From positions 1 to 64,000 of the forward strand of contig CAJFNQ010000025.1 in NCBI GenBank assembly GCA_904394975.1: a DNA stretch of 64,000 nucleotides, in the 5' to 3' direction. This document shows, one piece after another, positions 35,056 to 42,433 of this stretch. Numbering within the stretch: the stretch's first letter is position 1; each line of letters opens with the position of its first letter. The DNA comes from Metaruminococcus_A gallistercoris. GTDB lineage: Bacteria > Bacillota > Clostridia > Oscillospirales > Ruminococcaceae. The position numbers and the translations under genes are program-made. The notes beneath the pieces were generated by a model. That model had not been told where the DNA came from. It searched no databases and saw only the letters and a list, made by a program, of their open reading frames with translations.

Positions 35056-35298
35056 ATGGCAAAAGAAATTTCCGAAGCACAGCTCAATGCCCTGCTCAAG
35101 CTGGCAGGCAAAAAACTGGGGACAGACCCCAACACCCTGCGCAAAACACTCGAAAGCGGCAACGCAGACAATCTGCTCAAAGGCGCCGCTTCCAAAAACG
35201 ATTCGCTCAAAAAAGCGCTGAATGACCCGGCAATTGCCGAAAAGCTGATGAAATCGCCGCAGGCGATGGAACTCATCCGAAAACTGACGGAGGGATAA
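35056..35298 (+). CDS. Small protein of unknown function, cluster gene 1
   Basis: An 80-residue, helix-rich, lysine-rich protein (starts MAKEISEAQLNALLKLAGKK, ends MELIRKLTEG) with no signal peptide or cysteine. I do not recognise a family. The ATG at 35056 is 8 bases after GAGGAG. The next gene starts 3 bases after its stop, and the third follows 2 bases after that, so the three are very likely translated from one message. The helical pattern suggests a protein-interaction module. Confidence 0.72.
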   Translation: MAKEISEAQLNALLKLAGKKLGTDPNTLRKTLESGNADNLLKGAASKNDSLKKALNDPAIAEKLMKSPQAMELIRKLTEG

Positions 35299-35301
35299 TC
35301 A

Positions 35302-35718
35302 ATGGATGATCTGGTGGCAAAATTACAAGAGATACTGAGTACCAGCGAAGGGCAGGAGAACCTAAAGCAGATCGCCGGTATTCTGGGCGGGCAGGAGGAT
35401 CAAAGCGCGCCGGATCTCAGCGCCATCAGTTCATTGCTCGGGCAGAACGGAAACGCCCAGTCATCCGGCCAAGCAAAAGAGGGCGGCGGACTGGACCTTG
35501 GCGGGCTGGACATCGGAGCGCTTATGAAAATGCAGTCGATCATGCAGTCGATGAAAACCGATGACAAAAACACGGCGCTGATCCGGGCACTCAAACCGCA
35601 CCTGAAAGAGAGCCGGCAGCACCGTGCGGACGAAGCGCTCCGACTCATGCAGCTGATGGCCATTCTTCCCACGCTGCGGGACAGTGGTATTCTGGGAAAT
35701 TTATTTGGTGGTGAGTAG
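35302..35718 (+). CDS. Small protein of unknown function, cluster gene 2
   Basis: A 138-residue protein. Residues 1-45 are helical and polar, 46-70 are glycine/serine/glutamine-rich linker, and 72-138 form a second helical segment with IGALMKMQSIMQSM, ALIRALKPHLKESR and the hydrophobic end LMAILPTLRDSGILGNLFGG. No export signal. GGAGGG lies 8 bases before the ATG. No function can be assigned. The basic, conserved-looking ALKPHLKESRQHRADEALRL is the part most useful for a profile search. Confidence 0.72.
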   Translation: MDDLVAKLQEILSTSEGQENLKQIAGILGGQEDQSAPDLSAISSLLGQNGNAQSSGQAKEGGGLDLGGLDIGALMKMQSIMQSMKTDDKNTALIRALKPHLKESRQHRADEALRLMQLMAILPTLRDSGILGNLFGGE

Positions 35719-35720
35719 AC

Positions 35721-36122
35721 ATGCCGGAACGAAATTACACCTACGCAGAACTGCGCGCTATGCAGCAGGACGCCATCGAGCGGGTGATGGAGATGCAGCG
35801 CCGGGCAAACGAACGTCTGGGGCGGACACCGCATTCCGGCGGACAAAACAGGGTTTCCAACCAAAATAATGCGGGAAACCTGTTCTCTCAACCCCAGTCT
35901 CAGGCAACCTCTCAAGCCCGAAGCGGAAACGCCCCGCCGCGTTCTATGCATCCGTCAGCTCCACAAGGAGAATCGTTTTTCTCTTCCGGAGCGTTTGAGG
36001 GAATTGCCAAACGGCTTGGGCTGGAAAGCGACCAGCTGCTGCTTATTGGGCTGTTACTGCTTCTGCTCAACGAAGGTGCGGACGCTGAGCTCATTCTCGG
36101 CATCTTCTATCTGCTGATCTGA
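35721..36122 (+). CDS. Small protein with hydrophobic C-terminus, cluster gene 3
   Basis: A 133-residue protein. It begins with a charged helix (YAELRAMQQDAIERVMEMQRR), continues through a disordered Gln/Ser/Pro-rich middle (about 30-85) and ends with a very hydrophobic stretch (residues 105-133) that contains LLLIGLLLLLLNEGADAELI. Interrupting acidic residues make a plain membrane anchor uncertain, but membrane association or oligomerisation is likely. It is the last of three closely packed genes and is followed by a strong terminator. Confidence 0.7.
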   Translation: MPERNYTYAELRAMQQDAIERVMEMQRRANERLGRTPHSGGQNRVSNQNNAGNLFSQPQSQATSQARSGNAPPRSMHPSAPQGESFFSSGAFEGIAKRLGLESDQLLLIGLLLLLLNEGADAELILGIFYLLI

Positions 36123-36192
36123 CAGCGGACAGCAAGCCGTGTGTTCATCCAAAAACAGTCAGCAGCCGCAAAACCGTTATACAAAACAATGT

Positions 36193-36225
36193 AAGGCACG
36201 AACCTTTCTGTTCGTGCCTTTTTTC
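36193..36225 (+). terminator. Terminator of the small-protein cluster
   Basis: Perfect 10-bp stem (AAGGCACGAA with TTCGTGCCTT), eight-base loop, then a run of six T residues. Confidence 0.9.
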
Positions 36226-36324
36226 TGCCATATCACACAGCTTTTAACCTCTAATGTTAACATGCGTTGCTTGAAGCAACAAGGAATTTTGCATATAATT
36301 GAAGAACAACGGAGGTTGATGGAT

Positions 36325-36873
36325 ATGCTGAGCGACAATTTAAAACATCTTCGAAAAACGAAAGGACTTTCCCAACAGGAGCTGGCGCTCAAACTGCATG
36401 TCGTGCGGCAAACTGTTTCCAAGTGGGAAAAAGGAACATCGGTGCCGGATTCGGAAATGCTGATACGCATCGCACAGGAACTGGATAGTTCCGTGAATGT
36501 TCTTTTGGGTGAACCGCTGAAGCCTGATGAAACCCCGGATGAAAAAGATGAACTAAGGGCGATTGCCGCCAAGCTGGAGCTGTTAAACGAACAGTTCGCA
36601 AGGCGCTGTGAACAGCAAAGAAAAATATGGCGTACAGTTTTCATCATTCTGGGGATAATCGTCATTCTGGCTCTGCTGTATGAGCTTACCGGCCTGATTC
36701 AGTATTGGTTCAGCATGAATGAGATGCACGCCGATTCCTCTGTCATCGGCGGATACGACGGTCCGACCGATATTTACGTTTCAAGCCTCTCTTTAAACAT
36801 CGGCGCACTGATAACCGCTATCATCGCAGCCATTATATCCGCGGTCGGTCTTTACAAAACCCGCAAAAAATGA
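36325..36873 (+). CDS. XRE-family regulator with two membrane helices and a GGxDGPT motif
   Basis: A 182-residue protein. Residues 5-60 are a Cro/C1-type helix-turn-helix (GLSQQELALKLHVVRQTVSKWEKG). Two hydrophobic helices follow (about 102-128 and 155-175). Between them lies IGGYDGPTDIYVSSLS (141-156), which matches the region IIIa signature of the Na+ decarboxylase beta subunit in this window (IGGADGPTAIFVTKSL). It is therefore a membrane-bound DNA-binding protein that may sense an ion or the membrane state. The ATG at 36325 sits 9 bases after GGAGG; ATG at 36319 is too close. The lipoprotein gene starts 14 bases after its stop. Confidence 0.82.
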   Translation: MLSDNLKHLRKTKGLSQQELALKLHVVRQTVSKWEKGTSVPDSEMLIRIAQELDSSVNVLLGEPLKPDETPDEKDELRAIAAKLELLNEQFARRCEQQRKIWRTVFIILGIIVILALLYELTGLIQYWFSMNEMHADSSVIGGYDGPTDIYVSSLSLNIGALITAIIAAIISAVGLYKTRKK

Positions 36874-36887
36874 GGTAAAAAAATAAA

Positions 36888-37319
36888 ATGAAAAAAGTAG
36901 TCATCTGTCTGTCCGCCCTGCTGTTTGTCTGCTTGACCGGATGCAGGAATGAAACCGTACCCAACATTGAGGATTATGACTGGGGCATGACCTCTGTGCA
37001 GAGCATGGATCTAAACGGCCAGGTAATCGCTTATGGGGAGCGGGGCAGCAGTACGCTGGATACCGCAAAACAAATCAAACTGATCTGCGAAGCCGAGCAG
37101 GGCAATTTGGCACTTACCGATGAGACAAGTCAAAAAAACTACACAGGAACCTACCAGCTCAGCACAACAGACCCCAAATCCTCGATTTACGAAATCACGA
37201 TTGATGGAACAGAAGGTGTCGCGGTCGTGGCAATGACCACCTACCAAGACGGCAGCCAAGACCCGACCCTCATCATTCGTTTGGGGAAATACACGGTAAA
37301 CTTTTTCGCGGAGGAGTAA
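36888..37319 (+). CDS. Lipoprotein of unknown function
   Basis: A 143-residue exported protein. A signal peptide with lipobox LTGC ends at cysteine 19, so the mature protein is anchored to the outer face of the membrane. The rest is a small beta-rich domain (SVQSMDLNGQVIAYG, IYEITIDGTEGVAVVAM) that I do not recognise. Its binding site GAGG overlaps the stop of the XRE gene, so the two are probably translated together. It may be a regulatory partner or target of the XRE protein; this is inferred from position only. Confidence 0.75.
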   Translation: MKKVVICLSALLFVCLTGCRNETVPNIEDYDWGMTSVQSMDLNGQVIAYGERGSSTLDTAKQIKLICEAEQGNLALTDETSQKNYTGTYQLSTTDPKSSIYEITIDGTEGVAVVAMTTYQDGSQDPTLIIRLGKYTVNFFAEE

Positions 37320-37358
37320 GATAAAACTTGACACTGCCCTGCAAGTCTTTACAAAATC

Positions 37359-37396
37359 AAAACGGTGCGCTTTTTTAAAAAGCCGCACCGTTTTTT
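37359..37396. terminator. Bidirectional terminator between the lipoprotein gene and cysS
   Basis: Nine-base GC-rich arms (AACGGTGCG with CGCACCGTT) are extended by an inner A/T stem and flanked by A and T runs. Confidence 0.85.
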
Positions 37397-37448
37397 ATGC
37401 TGTTTCTCATTCTTCCGCATCCTGTCAAATCGCGGCTAATTGAGAATG

Positions 37449-38843
37449 TTATTTCTTCGTCACCTTGGTTCCCTGTCTGGTTTCCTCTACCAGATAACCC
37501 ATCGAAGCGATCTGATCACGCAGAGCATCCGCTTTGGCAAAGTCTTTCGCCTTACGGGCCCGTTTGCGCTCTTCCACCAGATCAAGGATCTCCTGCGGGA
37601 TCTCATTGTCTTTCTTCTGGTACAGCAGTCCCAGCACATTGCAGAACTCGTCAAAAATGCCTTTGGCAAACGCAATATGCTCTTTGCCCGCAAGCTCGTT
37701 TCCGGAAGTGAGCTGGTTGATGTCACGCACCAGCTCAAACAAGGCGGAGATCGCGTCAGCCGTGTTGAGGTCATCGTCCATCGCGCGGATAAACTGATCC
37801 TTCCGTTTTAACAGGGCCTGTTTCTGCTCTTCGGTAAACGCCCCGCTCTGCGCTTTCTCAAGGGCGTACTCCATACTCTCACGGCAGTTGTAGAGCCGTT
37901 CGAGCGACGCTTTGCACTGCTCCATGATCTCAAGATTGTAGTTGATCTGGCTGCGGTAATGCGCTTGGAGCATCAAGAAACGGATGGGCTCATAACCGAA
38001 TTTTTCCGCCACCTCACGCACGGTAAAGAAGTTACCCAGCGATTTGGACATTTTGCGGTTATCCACATTGATGTAGCCGTTGTGCATCCAATAACGGGCA
38101 AACGGAACACCGTTGCCGCACTCGCTCTGCGCGATCTCGTTTTCGTGGTGCGGGAAGATGAGGTCCTGCCCGCCGCAGTGGATGTCAATGGTATCCGCCA
38201 AATAATTTTTCGCCATGGCAGAACATTCAATGTGCCAGCCGGGGCGGCCCTTGCCCCACGGGGAATCCCAGTACGGTTCACCCGGCTTCGCCGCTTTCCA
38301 AAGGGCGAAGTCCATGGGGTTTAATTTCTGTTCGTGCGCGTCGATCCGCGCGCCGGCCTGCAGATCCTCCAGGGGCATGTGAGAAAGTTTGCCGTATTCA
38401 CCGAAGGTGTCCACCTTAAAGTAAACATCCCCGTTGGACTCATACGCATGGCCGCTTTCCACCAACCCTTTGACAAAGTCAATGATCATATCCATGCTTT
38501 TTGTCACCTGCGGATGAACGCTGGCTTCACGCACATTCAGGCCGCGGGCATCGGTCTGGTACTCCGCAATAAACCGCTCAGAGATTTCAGAAGCCGCAAC
38601 GCCTTCCTCGTTTGCTTTTTTAATGATTTTATCGTCCACATCGGTGTAATTCTGAACGTATTTTACTTCATATCCGCGATACTCCAGATAGCGTCGGAGC
38701 ACGTCAAACACGCAGATCGGGCGCGCATTTCCAATGTGGATATAGTTATAAACCGTCGGCCCGCAGGCGTAAATTTTTACCTTGCCCGGTGTAATCGGTA
38801 CAAACTCCTGTAACTCTCTTGTCAGGGTATTATAAATCTTCAT
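37449..38843 (-). CDS. cysS: Cysteinyl-tRNA synthetase
   Basis: A 464-residue class I synthetase. KIYACGPTVYNYIHIGNAR holds the HIGH-like motif (HIGN) and a zinc-ligand cysteine; HCGGQDLIFPHHENEIAQSE has further zinc ligands, and KMSKSLGN is the KMSKS loop near residue 268. Normal length. AAGGAG precedes the ATG. It overlaps cysE by 14 bases and is the second gene behind a cysteine T-box, so cysteine synthesis and charging respond to the same signal. Confidence 0.96.
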   Translation of the reverse strand: MKIYNTLTRELQEFVPITPGKVKIYACGPTVYNYIHIGNARPICVFDVLRRYLEYRGYEVKYVQNYTDVDDKIIKKANEEGVAASEISERFIAEYQTDARGLNVREASVHPQVTKSMDMIIDFVKGLVESGHAYESNGDVYFKVDTFGEYGKLSHMPLEDLQAGARIDAHEQKLNPMDFALWKAAKPGEPYWDSPWGKGRPGWHIECSAMAKNYLADTIDIHCGGQDLIFPHHENEIAQSECGNGVPFARYWMHNGYINVDNRKMSKSLGNFFTVREVAEKFGYEPIRFLMLQAHYRSQINYNLEIMEQCKASLERLYNCRESMEYALEKAQSGAFTEEQKQALLKRKDQFIRAMDDDLNTADAISALFELVRDINQLTSGNELAGKEHIAFAKGIFDEFCNVLGLLYQKKDNEIPQEILDLVEERKRARKAKDFAKADALRDQIASMGYLVEETRQGTKVTKK

Positions 38844-39495
38844 GCTGTCCCTCTCCTTTATTGGTTTTAAGCAGTTTTACTTCCTTTTCAAGCTGTTCAA
38901 TCATTCCGCGCAGACGGCAAAGCTCCTGCGAAACCGGGTCCGGAATGTGGACCTGGTCCATATCGCTGTCTACCTTTCGGCCGTTGACACGCACCACACG
39001 TGCCGGCACACCGACTGCTGTGGCATTCGGCGGTACTTCATCCAACACAACGGCGCCGGCCGCAATACGGGAATTCGCCCCCACGGTAAACGGCCCCAGC
39101 ACTTTGGCGCCGCTTCCGATCAAAACATTGTCTTCCAGCGTTGGATGGCGTTTGCCATGGTCCTTACCGGTACCGCCCAGCGTAACGCCCTGATAAATGG
39201 TGCAGTTATCGCCGATAATCGCCGTTTCACCAATGACAACGCCGCTGCCGTGGTCGATAAACAATCCCCTGCCGATCGTCGCGCCCGGATGGATCTCCAC
39301 CCCGGTCATAAACCGTGCGAACTGGCTGATCATACGCGCCAGAAACAGGCGGTGATGCCGGTACAGCCAATGGGAAAACCGATAATAGATGAGCGCGTGC
39401 AGCCCCGAATACAGCAAAAACACCTCTGCCGAACTGCGGGCAGCCGGATCACGCTCTTTGATCGCATTTATATCATATCTGAGCCGGTCAAACAT
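38830..39495 (-). CDS. cysE: Serine O-acetyltransferase
   Basis: A 221-residue enzyme making O-acetylserine for cysteine synthesis. A left-handed beta-helix of hexapeptide repeats runs from about residue 70 to 165 (IHPGATIGRGLFIDHGSGVVIGE, NCTIYQGVTLGGTG, HPTLEDNVLIGSGAKVLG). The shorter N-terminal domain is the EpsC-type found in Firmicutes. Behind AAGGAGGG. The T-box leader upstream controls it together with cysS. Confidence 0.94.
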   Translation of the reverse strand: MFDRLRYDINAIKERDPAARSSAEVFLLYSGLHALIYYRFSHWLYRHHRLFLARMISQFARFMTGVEIHPGATIGRGLFIDHGSGVVIGETAIIGDNCTIYQGVTLGGTGKDHGKRHPTLEDNVLIGSGAKVLGPFTVGANSRIAAGAVVLDEVPPNATAVGVPARVVRVNGRKVDSDMDQVHIPDPVSQELCRLRGMIEQLEKEVKLLKTNKGEGQHEDL

Positions 39496-39539
39496 ATTCG
39501 CCCTCCTTATTTACACATCATACCGGCGATCATTCACCA

Positions 39540-39760
39540 ACAAAAGAACCGCCTTCCAGCACAAGGCTGCGAAGGCGGTTTTCCGCGGTTCCACTTCGTT
39601 TTATCACTCAAAACGCCTGTAACGCCGGCAAAGCGCAGCCCCTCTCCGCAGCGCACATTCGTCCGCCGGCGCCGTCCGGTCTCTCAGCCAACGAACCGGG
39701 CTCTCTGCCGCGCCTGTTTTCAGACTACTCTTCTGCGGGTCACAGGAACTATACAATTTA
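39540..39760 (-). promoter_or_regulatory. T-box leader, cysteine-specific
   Basis: Read on the minus strand. The T-box sequence AAGTGGAACCGCGG is at 39583-39596, next to the terminator stem AACCGCCTTC/GAAGGCGGTT (39547-39580) followed by CTTTTG. Upstream are the stem I elements AGAGAG and GGCTGAGAG, and a specifier region GAATGTGCGC near 39650-39660 that offers UGC (or UGU), both cysteine codons. Uncharged tRNA-Cys would favour the antiterminator and switch on cysE-cysS. Confidence 0.88.
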
Positions 39761-39767
39761 TGTATAT

Positions 39768-39796
39768 AATATATCACACTGCTTTTGCAGGCGCAA
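39768..39796 (-). promoter_or_regulatory. Sigma-A promoter for cysE-cysS
   Basis: Minus strand TTGCGC, 17-base spacer, TATATT. It sits immediately before the T-box leader, just past the pgsA stop. Confidence 0.55.
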
Positions 39797-39806
39797 GAGG
39801 GCAGCG

Positions 39807-40373
39807 CTATTTTTTTGTATTGATACACGCGCGGTTTTTGACCAGGTAATCAATGCCGGAAATCAACGTGAGCACAACAGCAACCCAGATGAGCACCTCG
39901 CTCACCAAGACCAACGGGAAACCTACCGGGAGTACAGCGAACTCCGCCAGAATACACAGGAACATGATTCCCACCATCGCCACCATGGTGAACGCGGTCT
40001 TGAGTTTTCCAAGCCCGCTTGCCGCGATCACATGCCCGTTATCCGCCGCAACCAGACGGATGGAGGTCACTAAGAATTCACGCGCGACAATGATGATGAC
40101 CGCCGCGGCATCCACAAGGCCCATCTGAACAAAGCAGATCAGGCCGGAAATGACAAGGACTTTATCCGCAAGCGGGTCAAGAAATTTCCCGAAATTGGTG
40201 ACAATATCCTGCCGGCGGGCGATTTTTCCGTCCAGCAGGTCGGTAAACGAAGCGACCGCAAACAGAATGAGCGCCCAAAGGGTGTGGTACGGCACCTGCT
40301 CCCACAAAAGAAACAGAATGAAAAACGGCACTAAAATAATACGCAAAAGCGTTAGCTTATTCGGTGTATTCAC
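39807..40373 (-). CDS. pgsA: CDP-diacylglycerol-glycerol-3-phosphate 3-phosphatidyltransferase
   Basis: A 188-residue membrane enzyme of the CDP-alcohol phosphatidyltransferase family. The signature D-x2-DG-x2-AR-x8-G-x3-D-x3-D is seen in TDLLDGKIARRQDIVTNF followed by GKFLDPLADK (about 44-70). Four to six hydrophobic helices. It makes phosphatidylglycerol phosphate, the precursor of phosphatidylglycerol. Start GTG behind GGGGGAAG. It follows rimO by 33 bases, an arrangement common in Clostridia. Confidence 0.92.
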   Translation of the reverse strand: MNTPNKLTLLRIILVPFFILFLLWEQVPYHTLWALILFAVASFTDLLDGKIARRQDIVTNFGKFLDPLADKVLVISGLICFVQMGLVDAAAVIIIVAREFLVTSIRLVAADNGHVIAASGLGKLKTAFTMVAMVGIMFLCILAEFAVLPVGFPLVLVSEVLIWVAVVLTLISGIDYLVKNRACINTKK

Positions 40374-40406
40374 AAGACTCTTCCCCCAACGTTCATCATA
40401 CCCAGA

Positions 40407-41747
40407 TCATTCCACGACATGGCCAATCAGGTCGTAATCCATGACATCGTCGACCTCAACCATGACAAAATCACCCATTGCGTGCTTTTCCCCGCTGGAG
40501 AAAAACACCTTGCCGTCAATATCCGGCGCATCCGCTTCACTGCGGCCAAAATAAATTTCCCCGTAACGGTCGTAACCCTCAGTCACCACACGGAGCTTCT
40601 GGCCCACTTTCGCGGCGTTGTACGCATCGTGAATGCGCATCTGTTCCAGCATGACCAGCTCCGCCCGGCGCTCTTTGACCTCTTCAGAAAGCTGGTTCGG
40701 CATTCTGCCGGCCGGGGTGTTCTCTTCCTGCGAATAAGCAAAACAGCCGAGGCGTTCAAACTTCGCCTGTTTCACAAATTCCACCAGTGTTTCAAACTGC
40801 TGTTCGGTCTCACCCGGGAACCCGGCGATCAGCGTGGTGCGCAGGGTGATCCCCGGCACCTTTTCGCGGATTCTTTTCACCAGAGAAAGCAGCCAGTCAA
40901 AGTCCCCGGTGCGGTTCATCGCCTTTAACACATCGGCATCCGCATGCTGAATGGGAATATCAAGATACTTTGCCGCTTTCGGCTCGGAAGCGATAACATC
41001 CAGCAATTCGTCGGTAATCCGTTCCGGATAACAATAGAGCAGACGAACCCACTCGAAGCCATCAATCCGGCACAGACGGCGGAGCAGTTCCGGCAAAGCG
41101 GAAGCTCCGTACAAATCCTCGCCGTAACGGGTGGTGTCCTGCGCGACAACGACCAACTCCTTGATGCCGTCCCGCGCCAGCGACTCCGCTTCTTTTATAA
41201 CATCTTCCATCCTGCGGCTGCGGAAAGGCCCGCGGATGGACGGAATGGCACAGTAGGTGCAGCAGTTGCTGCATCCTTCCGCCACCTTTAAATACGCGTA
41301 ATACGGCAGGGTGGTCAGCACACGTTCCCCTTCCAGCGGGAGCGCGGTCTTTTCCGCGGTGCAGGTAAACTGCTCACCGGCAAGCACACGTTCCACGACC
41401 TTACAAATATCTCCGTTGCACCCAATGCCGACAACTGCGTCCACCTCCGGAATTTCCTTTAACACTTCCTCACGGTAACGCTCCGCAAGACAGCCGGTGA
41501 TGATGACGTGCTTGATCTGCCCTTCCCCTTTTAGGGTACAGAAGGACAGGATTTCATCGATGGACTCCTGCTTCGCGCTTTCAATGAACCCGCAGGTATT
41601 GATGATGGCGACGTCCGCCAGAGCCGCGTCCCCTACCAGCTCATATCCGGCCTGCTTGAGCCGCCCAAAGAGCTGTTCGGCATCCACCTGATTTTTAGGG
41701 CACCCCAGCGAAACGATTCCCACTTTCACTGCCATATAGTTTTTCAT
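40407..41747 (-). CDS. rimO: Ribosomal protein S12 methylthiotransferase
   Basis: A 446-residue radical-SAM enzyme. The N-terminal MTTase domain begins KVGIVSLGCPKNQVDAEQLFG with three iron-sulphur ligands; the radical SAM CxxxCxxC lies in GCSNCCTYCAIPSIRG near residue 157; a TRAM domain ends the protein. It methylthiolates Asp89 of S12. Two starts are possible (41747 and the ATG at 41735). The upstream AGAGGAG is close to the first and far from the second, so the start is not settled. Confidence 0.93.
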   Translation of the reverse strand: MKNYMAVKVGIVSLGCPKNQVDAEQLFGRLKQAGYELVGDAALADVAIINTCGFIESAKQESIDEILSFCTLKGEGQIKHVIITGCLAERYREEVLKEIPEVDAVVGIGCNGDICKVVERVLAGEQFTCTAEKTALPLEGERVLTTLPYYAYLKVAEGCSNCCTYCAIPSIRGPFRSRRMEDVIKEAESLARDGIKELVVVAQDTTRYGEDLYGASALPELLRRLCRIDGFEWVRLLYCYPERITDELLDVIASEPKAAKYLDIPIQHADADVLKAMNRTGDFDWLLSLVKRIREKVPGITLRTTLIAGFPGETEQQFETLVEFVKQAKFERLGCFAYSQEENTPAGRMPNQLSEEVKERRAELVMLEQMRIHDAYNAAKVGQKLRVVTEGYDRYGEIYFGRSEADAPDIDGKVFFSSGEKHAMGDFVMVEVDDVMDYDLIGHVVE

Positions 41748-41791
41748 TCTCCTCTTATGCTATCACTTTATGTATCCAAACCGGAAAAAAT

Positions 41792-42433
41792 TCAAAAATA
41801 CGACTCTTCTTCCGACTGTTCCTCTTCCAGCGGATATTCCTCCAAAACAGTGCGGATATCCCCATAACGATGTCCCAGACGGATGAGCGCGGCGATGATT
41901 TTCTGCCGCCCTTTCCGGTCGCCCGTATAACGAAGGTACTTCCGCTCAATCAGCTCCCGCACCGCGTCACACGGGTCATGCTCATCCAGCGCGTTTTCCA
42001 GCGCCGCGTCAATGAGTTCATCCGCCAAGTGCTTCTTCCGCATCTCCTGTCTGGTGCGAAACGCGCCATAACGCTTGACCGTAAGCAGGTAACGCGCAAG
42101 TTTCTCCGCATAAGCCTCGTCATTGACAAGTCCCAGGTGCTGCATATGCACTACCGTTTCCAGAGCAATTTCCTCACTGACATTCCGGGAAAGCTTTTCC
42201 AGCAGCTCTCCGGCCGAGTGATCACGGCTGGTGAGTAGGTAAAGAGCCCGCTCTCTTGCGCGGCGGCGACCCGCCGTATTTCTCGCTTCCAAAAGGGTCT
42301 GCTCATCCACCTCGCAGTCGGGCTGAAACCCAAACTGAGCAATGATCTCCGCATCGAGGATATACCAGTATTCCCCGTCCACATCGATTTTATAGCGGGT
42401 GCCTTTCACCCGCGAAATTGCTGTGATTTTCAT
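41792..42433 (-). CDS. recX: Regulatory protein RecX
   Basis: A 213-residue, helix-rich modulator that caps RecA filaments. RecX signatures include ARERALYLLTSRDHSAGELLEKL (about 59-80) and HLGLVNDEAYAEKLARYLL. The N-terminal 50 residues are a beta-rich extension (ITAISRVKGTRYKIDVDGEYW). The start overlaps the recA stop (TAATG), so RecX output is coupled to RecA. The C-terminus is acidic. Confidence 0.92.
   Translation of the reverse strand: MKITAISRVKGTRYKIDVDGEYWYILDAEIIAQFGFQPDCEVDEQTLLEARNTAGRRRARERALYLLTSRDHSAGELLEKLSRNVSEEIALETVVHMQHLGLVNDEAYAEKLARYLLTVKRYGAFRTRQEMRKKHLADELIDAALENALDEHDPCDAVRELIERKYLRYTGDRKGRQKIIAALIRLGHRYGDIRTVLEEYPLEEEQSEEESYF

Noticed and set aside
36139..36324. N-terminal extension of the XRE regulator
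   Set aside because: The longer frame covers the upstream terminator and has no conserved features; the GGAGG site supports the ATG at 36325.
37329..37357. Promoter-like TTGACA followed by ACAAAA before the cysS terminator
   Set aside because: The -10 is poor and the hairpin terminator follows at once, so no transcript would result.
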